DNA of 6,789 nt from Chromatiales bacterium (GTDB taxonomy: Bacteria > Pseudomonadota > Gammaproteobacteria > Chromatiales > Chromatiaceae), in NCBI GenBank assembly GCA_022360595.1, contig JAKSCN010000248.1:1-6789 (forward strand), written 5' to 3'. Below are positions 1-5,759 of this stretch, piece by piece (positions within the stretch are counted from its first letter, which is position 1; each line of letters starts with the position of its first letter). Made by a program: the position numbers and the translations under genes. The notes beneath the pieces were generated by a model that ran no database searches, was not told where the DNA came from, and saw only the letters and a program-made list of their open reading frames with translations.

Positions 1-5
1 AGTGA

Positions 6-233
6 TTAACCCAGCCGCTTTACTTCAAAAATGTGATCAAGCCTGATACGTTGCTGTTGACCATCGGCTGTTTCCAGCACCAGATATTCAGCCCCCTGGC
101 TGGTGACAATATCGATGACTTTGCCTTTTTGCGTGCTTTTGTCGCTGCATATTATTTCAACAGAACTGCGGTGCATGGCCAGTAGTTCGTATTCGCTGTG
201 AATAGCACAAGGGATTGGAGTGTAATCGCTCAT
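6..233 (-). CDS. rof: Rof/YaeO-like Rho-binding antiterminator
   Basis: This 75-residue protein matches the Rof (YaeO) family, small cytoplasmic proteins that bind transcription terminator Rho and block its loading on RNA, reducing Rho-dependent termination. What I see: an N-terminal YTPIPC segment (residues 4-9), corresponding to YQPINC in E. coli Rof; a central EYLVLE strand (49-54), corresponding to EYLVVE; and RIRLDHI (62-68), corresponding to ELRLDKI. The length is slightly below the E. coli protein (about 85) because the tail ends soon after the last strand. The start is the only sensible ATG. The Shine-Dalgarno is weak (a GAAG about 11 bases upstream), which suggests translation helped by coupling to mgtE, whose stop lies 32 bases upstream. 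The family call rests on recalled similarity and looks solid; activity against Rho is inferred. Confidence 0.85.
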   Translation of the reverse strand: MSDYTPIPCAIHSEYELLAMHRSSVEIICSDKSTQKGKVIDIVTSQGAEYLVLETADGQQQRIRLDHIFEVKRLG

Positions 234-265
234 TTTCTATGCTTCAGTATGTTGTATGGAGTAGA

Positions 266-1789
266 TCATAGTAGAAACAGCGTAGCCAGGCCGAGAAAAA
301 TAAAAAAGCCGATACTGTCGGTCAACGCAGTGACGAGTACACTCGAACCCAACGCGGGGTCGCGTTTTAAATAATAGAGGGATAGAGGAATGCTCAGGCC
401 AAAGATGGCGGCCAGTAAAAGTGTCAGCATCATTGCCAGGGTGATTACCTGTGCCAGTTCCAGGTCGCCGTATACGATGTAGGCGAAGAGTCCAACAATA
501 CCGCCCCAGAAGATGCCATTCAACAGGCTTAGGCCGAGCTCTTTGCGGATCAGATGATTTAAGTTATTGCGGTTGATCTGCTCCAGCGCCAAGGCGCGCA
601 CCACCAGTGTTGTGGTTTGATTGCCGGTGTTGCCGCCAATGGCCGCAACGATGGGCATAAGCGCTGCCAGCGCGACCAGCTTTACAATGGTCTGTTCAAA
701 CAGCCCGATCACCCGGGAGGCGAGAAAAGCCGTGAGCAGGCTGAGAGTGAGCCAGACCCAGCGGTTTTTAGCACTGTCCCAGATTGGGGCGAAGAGATCC
801 TCTTCACCCTTCAGGCCGGCGCTGTTCAGGGCGTCTTCGGTGCTGTCGTTACGCAGAATATCCATTACTACATCGACGGTAAGCCGGCCCAGCAAGCGTC
901 CCCGCTCATTAACCACCGGGGCCGAGATTAAATCATAGCGCTCAAAGGCGAGGGCGGTTTTTACCGCGTCATCGTCGGGGGCGAAGTGGATCAGGTTAGT
1001 CTGTATATGGTCGGCTATCTGCGAGGAGGGTGGGTGGATTAATAGCGTTTGCGTGGTTATATAGCCGGTATAGTCGCCCTGGCGGGTGGTGACGAAGATC
1101 AAATCGGTGTGGTCGGGTAGTTCCGATGAGTTGCGCAGGCGCTGAAGAATATCGTCAATGGTTTCATCAATCTTTGCCAGGACCATGTCCCGGGAGATGT
1201 GTGAGCCCACCTGTTCGGAGTTGTAACGCAGGGTGGTGTTGACCCAGTTCTGCTCGTCATCGGGTAGCGCGGCGAGCCGCTCGGCCAATATCGCCTCGGG
1301 GATAAACTCTGAGAGATAGGAGAGGTCGTCGGCATCCAGTTGGCAGAGTGCTTCAGAGAGGGAGCTGTCAGCCGTCTCCTGGACAATACTCTCCAGCACC
1401 GCGTCGCTCAGCTCCAATAGCAGTTCACCGCCACGCTCAGCCCGCTGCAGTTCCCAGATGTGCAGGCGCTGGTCAATAGGGAGGCCTTCCATGATGTGGG
1501 CCACATCAGCGGTGTGCAGACGGTTCAGATAGCTGTTGAGTTTGGATAACTCCTGCCGGCGGGTGACCGCCTCCACCACTGCCTGCCGTGGTCCATGCTG
1601 GCGTCTGCTTAAGTTGAGTACCAGCTCTTCCCGGGAGATGAGCTCCTTCACGTCGTACAGTTTACGCGCCAGCGATGTCAGGTTCTTATCGGTCATAAGG
1701 TCAATGCCAAGCGGTGTAAATGGGAGCAAAGATACTATATCGCCGGGGTATTCGGGAGGTGTTAAGGTGATCGGAAACAGTACTGTCAT
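266..1789 (-). CDS. mgtE: MgtE-family magnesium transporter
   Basis: This is an inner-membrane Mg2+ channel/transporter of the MgtE family, 507 residues in the chosen frame. Domains in order: an N-terminal extension (1-75), the helical MgtE_N domain (about 80-190, with LHTADVAHIMEGLP at 91-104), a CBS pair (about 196-315), a connecting helix and five membrane segments (about 345-366, 370-398, 417-440, 445-475, 483-507). The family hallmark GGNTGNQ is at 385-391. The pore aspartate of the conserved TD motif is D491, equivalent to D432 of Thermus MgtE. The first CBS motif is degenerate: the usual AGxLM is replaced by VGSHIS (194-199), so Mg2+ gating may differ. The start is uncertain. ATG at 1789 has a distant AAGG; Met32 (codon 1694-1696) has no clear site but would remove an odd proline-rich leader, leaving 476 residues. 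It is probably co-transcribed with rof and divergent from the ABC operon. Confidence 0.93.
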   Translation of the reverse strand: MTVLFPITLTPPEYPGDIVSLLPFTPLGIDLMTDKNLTSLARKLYDVKELISREELVLNLSRRQHGPRQAVVEAVTRRQELSKLNSYLNRLHTADVAHIMEGLPIDQRLHIWELQRAERGGELLLELSDAVLESIVQETADSSLSEALCQLDADDLSYLSEFIPEAILAERLAALPDDEQNWVNTTLRYNSEQVGSHISRDMVLAKIDETIDDILQRLRNSSELPDHTDLIFVTTRQGDYTGYITTQTLLIHPPSSQIADHIQTNLIHFAPDDDAVKTALAFERYDLISAPVVNERGRLLGRLTVDVVMDILRNDSTEDALNSAGLKGEEDLFAPIWDSAKNRWVWLTLSLLTAFLASRVIGLFEQTIVKLVALAALMPIVAAIGGNTGNQTTTLVVRALALEQINRNNLNHLIRKELGLSLLNGIFWGGIVGLFAYIVYGDLELAQVITLAMMLTLLLAAIFGLSIPLSLYYLKRDPALGSSVLVTALTDSIGFFIFLGLATLFLL

Positions 1790-1829
1790 ATTTCAGAGCG
1801 CCTTGGGTTATTCAATGCTGGATTGATCA

Positions 1830-1899
1830 GTTACTGGTTACAAAAATGTGTTACTAAAGGAAACGAGGGGTGTTACCTATGGTGGCGTCGTAACGTAAC
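1830..1899. promoter_or_regulatory. GTTAC/GTAAC cluster, likely activator binding sites
   Basis: Six copies of one pentamer fall in 70 bases: GTTAC at 1830, 1837, 1850 and 1872, and its complement GTAAC at 1890 and 1895. Another GTAAC sits at 2004. The copies at 1871-1876 and 1895-1900 form an inverted pair, TGTTAC and GTAACA, 18 bases apart. By chance, well under one copy would be expected in this length. The cluster lies about 80-150 bases upstream of the predicted sigma-54 transcription start, the usual range for enhancer-binding protein sites. It does not match the NtrC consensus (GCAC and GTGC half-sites), so I cannot name the regulator. It also sits 40-110 bases ahead of mgtE and could influence that gene. 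Confidence 0.5.
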
Positions 1900-1951
1900 A
1901 TGCTGCGGTAGCACAATTTTTAACTCACTGAATCTCTAGGAAATGCTATGT

Positions 1952-1967
1952 CGGCACGGTAATTGCT
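1952..1967 (+). promoter_or_regulatory. Sigma-54 (RpoN) promoter
   Basis: The sequence cGGCACGGTAATTGCT matches the sigma-54 consensus TGGCACG-N4-TTGCW at every conserved base except the first T. The invariant GG (1953-1954) and GC (1965-1966) are separated by exactly 10 bases, as -24/-12 promoters require. Transcription should begin near 1978 and run into the binding-protein gene at 2170, leaving a leader of about 190 bases. Such promoters are silent without an AAA+ enhancer-binding activator, and a candidate site cluster lies upstream. A second, weaker arrangement (GGCAC at 2090, GC at 2102-2103, but AA instead of TT before the GC) is downstream and less likely to be used. Confidence 0.7.
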
Positions 1968-2133
1968 CTTTCTGTGCAAAATGGTTGAATGACCACTATC
2001 CGGGTAACACGCCATAGAGCGTGGGGTAGATAAAACATAAAGAACAAACGGATTACTTATACGCTTACAGTTGTTGTGTTATGCACCACGGCACAGTTAA
2101 AGCAGTATTGGTAGTCACGAAAACAGAGGCGTA

Positions 2134-2169
2134 ATGCCTGGTTCTACAGCAGAGAGAGAGGATAATTGA
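2134..2169 (+). other. Possible 11-codon leader ORF abutting the next start
   Basis: A short reading frame encodes MPGSTAEREDN, and its TGA (2167-2169) directly touches the ATG of the binding-protein gene in the same frame. An AGAGG (2125-2129) lies four bases ahead of its ATG. It could couple ribosome arrival to the downstream gene, or it may be chance, since the GA-rich codons are also the ribosome binding site of that gene. No conservation data are available here. Confidence 0.2.
2151..2161 (+). promoter_or_regulatory. GA-repeat ribosome binding site of the binding-protein gene
   Basis: Five AG dinucleotides followed by G (AGAGAGAGAGG) end eight bases before the ATG at 2170. The terminal GAGG is the likely Shine-Dalgarno. 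The repeat gives several overlapping registers for 16S pairing, consistent with strong initiation for an abundant protein, and it supports the 2170 start. Confidence 0.55.
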
Positions 2170-3519
2170 ATGAGTGAAGATAAGAAAACAAGCGAACTGT
2201 CGCGCCGTGGCTTTATGAAGGTAAGTGCAGCCGCCATGGCAGCTGCAAGCACACCCATGTTCTTCACCAAGGGCGCCTGGGCTGCTGATTTCCGCAACAA
2301 TCCCGGTAACGCTGGTTCCGTGAAGTTGGGTTTCAACGTGCCGCAGACCGGTGCTTATGCCGATGAAGGTGCGGACGAGTTGCGCGCCTACAAGCTGGCG
2401 GTCAAGCACCTCAATGGTGAGGGTGATGGCGGTATGCTCAATACCATGACCAACAAGGCGCTCAAGGGCAATGGCGTACTGGGCAAGAAAGTCGAGTATG
2501 TGACTGGTGACACCCAGACCAAGTCCGATGCCGCCCGCTCATCTGCCAAGCGTATGATCGAAAAGGATGGCGTTTTGATGGTAACCGGCGGTTCTTCTTC
2601 CGGTGTGGCTATCGCCGTTCAGGGTCTGTGCCAGGAGATGGGCATTATCTTCATGGCGGGTCTGACCCACTCCAACGACACCACCGGTAAGGACAAGCGT
2701 CGTTACGGTTTCCGTCACTTCTTCAACACCGAGATGTCTGGTGCGGCACTGGGCCCTGTACTGGAGAAAGAGTTCGGTAAAGACCGTGTCGCCTACCACC
2801 TGACCGCCGACTACACTTGGGGCTGGTCACAGGAAGGCTCCATTAAGAAGTACACCGAACAGCTGGGTTGGCAGACCAAGGCTGCCGTTCGCACCCCGCT
2901 GGGTGCCGGTGACTTCTCCCAGTACATCACGCCAGTACTGAACTCCGGCGCCGACGTACTGGTTCTGAACCACTACGGTAAGGACATGGTGAACTCTCTG
3001 ACCCAGGCCGTTCAGTTTGGTCTGCGTGACAAGCAGGCTAACGGTAAGGACTTCCAGATCGTTGTGCCTCTGTTCTCCCGTCTGATGGCGCAGGGTGCCG
3101 GTGCAAACATCAAGGGCATCTACGGTACCACCAACTGGAACTGGTCACTGACGGACGAAGGCTCCAAAGCGTTCGTTAAGTCCTTCGGCCAGGAGTACGG
3201 TTTCCCACCATCACAGGCGGCGCACACCTGCTACGTGCAGACCCTGCTCTATGCAAATGCCTGCGAGATGGCTGGCACCTTCTACCCACCAGAAGTAATC
3301 AAGGCGCTGGAAGGCTTCAAGTTCGACGGCATGGGTAACGGCCCCACCGAGTATCGTGCCGAAGACCACCAGTGCTTCAAAGATGTACTGGTCGTACGCG
3401 GTAATGAGAACCCGACCTCCAAGTTCGACCTGCTGCAGGTTGTACAGGAAGTACCGCGTGCACAGGTTGAGTACCCCGCCGATATGCTCGGCGGCGATCT
3501 TGGTCCTTACAAAGTCTAA
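2170..3519 (+). CDS. Tat-exported HAAT-family ABC substrate-binding protein
   Basis: This is the periplasmic solute-binding subunit of the importer encoded downstream, 449 residues, type I fold (Peripla_BP_6, as in LivJ). A twin-arginine signal is clear: SRRGFMK (residues 11-17), an alanine-rich core, a lysine at 34 in the c-region and a probable cleavage after AWA (A38). The mature protein starts its first lobe at VKLGFNVPQTGAYADEG (51-67). A VTGGSSSGVAIA segment (138-149) is typical of the ligand-binding hinge region in this family. Four cysteines (154, 354, 365, 402) remain in the mature protein. Tat export implies folding in the cytoplasm first. Codon choice is strongly biased (GGT, CGT, CTG, AAG, ACC), as for a highly expressed gene. 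The ligand is unknown. It does not look like UrtA (urea), and the leucine specificity of LivJ should not be assumed. It lies directly under the sigma-54 promoter. Confidence 0.92.
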   Translation: MSEDKKTSELSRRGFMKVSAAAMAAASTPMFFTKGAWAADFRNNPGNAGSVKLGFNVPQTGAYADEGADELRAYKLAVKHLNGEGDGGMLNTMTNKALKGNGVLGKKVEYVTGDTQTKSDAARSSAKRMIEKDGVLMVTGGSSSGVAIAVQGLCQEMGIIFMAGLTHSNDTTGKDKRRYGFRHFFNTEMSGAALGPVLEKEFGKDRVAYHLTADYTWGWSQEGSIKKYTEQLGWQTKAAVRTPLGAGDFSQYITPVLNSGADVLVLNHYGKDMVNSLTQAVQFGLRDKQANGKDFQIVVPLFSRLMAQGAGANIKGIYGTTNWNWSLTDEGSKAFVKSFGQEYGFPPSQAAHTCYVQTLLYANACEMAGTFYPPEVIKALEGFKFDGMGNGPTEYRAEDHQCFKDVLVVRGNENPTSKFDLLQVVQEVPRAQVEYPADMLGGDLGPYKV

Positions 3520-3545
3520 GTTAACTTTCAGGCTTTGATTCATGG

Positions 3546-3571
3546 CTGCCGGCCAGTTGGCTGGCCGGCAG
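3546..3571 (+). terminator. Intercistronic stem-loop after the binding-protein gene
   Basis: CTGCCGGCCAG and CTGGCCGGCAG form a perfect 11-bp GC-rich stem around a TTGG loop, 26 bases after the binding-protein stop codon. Only three T follow (3572-3574), so it is a leaky intrinsic terminator at best. It may instead protect the upstream mRNA from 3' exonucleases. Either role would give more binding protein than permease, as is common in ABC-importer operons. It also argues against using the ATG at 3542 for the next gene. Confidence 0.6.
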
Positions 3572-3599
3572 TTTCCATCCATTTCTCATCTTACGGTTT

Positions 3600-3606
3600 G
3601 GACGGT
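3600..3606 (+). promoter_or_regulatory. Ribosome binding site fixing the permease start at 3608
   Basis: A GGACGGT stretch lies just before the ATG at 3608. Its GGA is five bases from the codon. The alternative in-frame ATG at 3542 has no Shine-Dalgarno and would place the hairpin at 3546-3571 inside the coding region. The product from 3608 begins MDALILQLLNGLDKGGAYAL, the usual LivH start. Confidence 0.5.
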
Positions 3607-3607
3607 A

Positions 3608-4624
3608 ATGGACGCGTTAATACTTCAGCTCCTCAACGGGCTTGATAAGGGTGGTGCTTATGCGCTGATCGCCCTTGGTCTCACGCTCGTATTCGGAACC
3701 CTCGGGGTAGTGAACTTTGCACATGGTGCGTTGTTTATGCTTGGGGCGTTCTGTGCAGTAACACTTCAGAATGTTCTTACGATTTCGAAGAAGGTTAAAG
3801 ATGAAAGCATCACCTTTTTCGATGCGTATAAAGAGACACCCTACCTTGAGATCTGGTGGGGTGATACAGGTGCTGCCATCATCGATTGGGTGGTGCCGAT
3901 ATCGATCATACTGGCGATACCGATCATGCTTGCGATTGGTGTTGCCATGGAGCGTGGTCTGATCCGTCATTTCTATAAGCGTCCGCATGCGGAGCAGATT
4001 CTGGTGACTTTTGGTCTGGCAATTGTCCTGCAGGAGATCATCAAATCCTTCTTTGGCGCCAATCCGATTCCTACACCGGCACCGGATATCATCTCAGGCA
4101 GTGCCAATATCGGTATGATGCTGGGCTTGGGTGAGTCGCTGGTCTATCCCTGGTGGCGTCTGATTTATCTGTTATTTGCAGGTGTGGTTATCTTTGCTGT
4201 GTTTGCCTTCTTGCAGTTCACCACCTTCGGGATGGTGGTGCGTGCTGGGATGCAGGATCGTGAGACCGTCGGTCTGCTGGGTATCAACGTGGAGCGGCGC
4301 TTCACTATTGTGTTCGGTATTGCGGCAATAGTTGCCGGTCTGGCGGGTGTGATGTACGCGCCGATTCTACCGCCCGATTATCACATGGGTATGGACTTCC
4401 TGGTGCTGTCCTTCGTTGTGGTGGTTGTCGGTGGTATGGGGTCTCTACCAGGCGCAGTGGCCGCAGGCTTCCTGTTGGGTATCCTGCAGTCGTTCGCCTC
4501 GATGACCGAGGTTAAAGCGATACTTCCCGGTATCGACCAGATCATTATCTATCTGGTCGCGGTTGTCATTCTCCTCACAAGACCTCGTGGTCTGATGGGG
4601 CGCAAAGGTGTGATGGAGGACTGA
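3608..4624 (+). CDS. livH: LivH-type ABC importer permease
   Basis: This is an inner-membrane permease of the branched-chain/HAAT importer family (BPD_transp_2), 338 residues. The N-terminus QLLNGLDKGGAYALIALGL (residues 7-25) followed by GTLGVVNFAHGALFMLGAF (30-48) is diagnostic of LivH-like subunits. The cytoplasmic coupling loop that contacts the ATPases is around 208-232 (GMVVRAGMQDRETVGLLGIN). Conserved GGMGSLPGAVAAGFLLG (275-291) precedes the last segments. Between the second and third membrane helices, residues about 57-95 form a charged and aromatic insert that E. coli LivH lacks; its periplasmic location is inferred. An upstream in-frame ATG at 3542 would add 22 residues but overlaps the hairpin, so I reject it. 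The stop is one base before the next permease start, indicating co-translation. The liv name marks the family; the substrate is unknown. Confidence 0.92.
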   Translation: MDALILQLLNGLDKGGAYALIALGLTLVFGTLGVVNFAHGALFMLGAFCAVTLQNVLTISKKVKDESITFFDAYKETPYLEIWWGDTGAAIIDWVVPISIILAIPIMLAIGVAMERGLIRHFYKRPHAEQILVTFGLAIVLQEIIKSFFGANPIPTPAPDIISGSANIGMMLGLGESLVYPWWRLIYLLFAGVVIFAVFAFLQFTTFGMVVRAGMQDRETVGLLGINVERRFTIVFGIAAIVAGLAGVMYAPILPPDYHMGMDFLVLSFVVVVVGGMGSLPGAVAAGFLLGILQSFASMTEVKAILPGIDQIIIYLVAVVILLTRPRGLMGRKGVMED

Positions 4625-4625
4625 T

Positions 4626-5759
4626 ATGACTACGCCTGCTATTCGTAATGATTGGGCCGTCATGGCCATCTTCACAGTGGCGGTGTTAACCGCACCACTG
4701 TGGCTGGCGCCGATTGGCGCCAACTATCCTGACCTGCTGCAGAAGTTCGCCATCTTTGGTATCTTCGCGATCGGCTTCAATATCCTGTTCGGCCTGACCG
4801 GTTATCTCTCTTTTGGTCATGCGGTGTTCTTGGGTGTGGGGTCATATACTGCGGTCTGGTCCTTCAAGCTGCTGACCATGAATGTCATTCCAGCGGTCAT
4901 CCTCGGTACGGTCATGGGTGGTGTCTTCGCGGTGTTGATTGGTTATGTCAGTCTGCGTCGCTCAGGTATCTACTTCTCGATCCTGACCCTGGCGTTCGCG
5001 CAGATGTCCTATAACCTGGCCTACTCGGTGCTTACGCCGATCACCAACGGTGAGACCGGCCTGCAGTTGACTCAGCAGGATCCACGTATCCTCGATGGGC
5101 CGGCAGGTGAAGGGCTCCCGTCCACTACCCTGTTTGGCCTGGAGATGAGTGGTTACTCCGGCTTCTACTTCTGCGCCGTGATGTTGATTCTGGCATTCTA
5201 TATCTCACTGCGGATTTTCCGTTCGCCGTTTGGTTTGAAGCTCCAGGCGATTAAATCCAATCAGACCCGTATGAAGTATACCGGCTTCAATACCAAGCCT
5301 TATCTGCTGGTGGCCTTTGTCATCTCTGGCATGTTTGCCGGTCTGGCCGGTAGCTTGATGGCGGTGACCGATCCGTTGGCGGGTGCTGAGCGCATGCAGT
5401 GGACCGCTTCGGGTGAGGTGGTGTTGATGACCATTCTTGGCGGAACCGGCACCCTGATCGGGCCGCTGTTGGGTGTGGGCATCATTAAGTACTTCGAGAA
5501 CATCTTCTCGGCGCTCAACGAAGCAACGCTGCACGCCTTCTTCTCCTTCATGCCCGACTGGCTGGCGAATGTCATGGTTGCAATCAGTAGCCAATTTGTT
5601 GGTGAGGGTTGGCACTTGACGCTCGGCGTGCTGTTTATGCTGGTGGTGATTTTCCTGCCAGGTGGTGTGATGGAGGGTATCCGGCGCATGACGGCAGCAG
5701 TACGCAATCTCTCTAAACAGAAGCCCACTGAGCTGGAACCGAAGGAGGCAGAGGGATGA
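4626..5759 (+). CDS. livM: LivM-type ABC importer permease
   Basis: This is the second membrane subunit, 377 residues, partner of the preceding LivH-type protein. The LivM hallmark GLTGYLSFGHAVFLGVGSY is at 56-74. SLRRSGIYFSILTLAFAQM (109-127) is the conserved segment that follows. The cytoplasmic coupling loop is SPFGLKLQAIKSNQTRMKYTG (200-220), with SNQTRMKYTGFN where most LivM proteins have an ENE...ALGIN stretch. GGTGTLIGPLLG (272-283) is also typical. A 35-residue stretch, about 297-331 (from LNEATLH to the GWH before the last helix), is longer than in E. coli LivM. The C-terminal tail is charged (KQKPTELEPKEAEG). A strong GGAGGA site (4615-4620), lying inside the end of the upstream gene, sets the start. 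The stop overlaps the ATPase start by four bases. Ligand unknown. Confidence 0.93.
   Translation: MTTPAIRNDWAVMAIFTVAVLTAPLWLAPIGANYPDLLQKFAIFGIFAIGFNILFGLTGYLSFGHAVFLGVGSYTAVWSFKLLTMNVIPAVILGTVMGGVFAVLIGYVSLRRSGIYFSILTLAFAQMSYNLAYSVLTPITNGETGLQLTQQDPRILDGPAGEGLPSTTLFGLEMSGYSGFYFCAVMLILAFYISLRIFRSPFGLKLQAIKSNQTRMKYTGFNTKPYLLVAFVISGMFAGLAGSLMAVTDPLAGAERMQWTASGEVVLMTILGGTGTLIGPLLGVGIIKYFENIFSALNEATLHAFFSFMPDWLANVMVAISSQFVGEGWHLTLGVLFMLVVIFLPGGVMEGIRRMTAAVRNLSKQKPTELEPKEAEG

Larger units (their letters stand above)
1790..2169. other. Divergent intergenic regulatory region
   Basis: This 380-base region separates the leftward mgtE start from the rightward ABC-importer operon. It holds a GTTAC/GTAAC cluster (1830-1899), one more GTAAC at 2004-2008, a sigma-54 promoter (1952-1967), a roughly 190-base leader and a GA-rich ribosome binding site. 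I found no convincing sigma-70 promoter for either direction. I saw nothing resembling an M-box Mg2+ riboswitch on the minus strand ahead of mgtE, but by-eye inspection cannot exclude a diverged RNA element. No substantial gene is present; only very short ORFs occur. Confidence 0.7.

Noticed and set aside
617..938. Plus-strand frames of about 105 codons inside mgtE
   Set aside because: They are shadows of the conserved MgtE membrane domain, with no recognisable protein features.
1836..1910. NtrC binding site upstream of the sigma-54 promoter
   Set aside because: Only partial GCAC-like half-sites are present; the dominant repeated motif is GTTAC, which does not fit the NtrC consensus.
1790..2000. 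M-box magnesium riboswitch ahead of mgtE
   Set aside because: No M-box architecture is visible on the minus strand, and this riboswitch is mainly known from Gram-positive bacteria. A covariance-model search would decide.
1943..2017. A 24-codon plus-strand frame with three cysteines, starting MLCRHGNCSFC
   Set aside because: It overlaps the sigma-54 promoter and begins upstream of the predicted transcription start. Its only possible Shine-Dalgarno is one base from the ATG. Chance is the simplest explanation.
2065..2409. Minus-strand frames across the start of the binding-protein gene
   Set aside because: They are antisense to a gene with a Tat signal, family motifs and strong codon bias, and their products show no recognisable features.
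3542..3607. Upstream in-frame start giving a 360-residue LivH-type permease
   Set aside because: There is no ribosome site, the extra 22 residues would be encoded across a perfect hairpin, and the LivH-like N-terminus begins at 3608.
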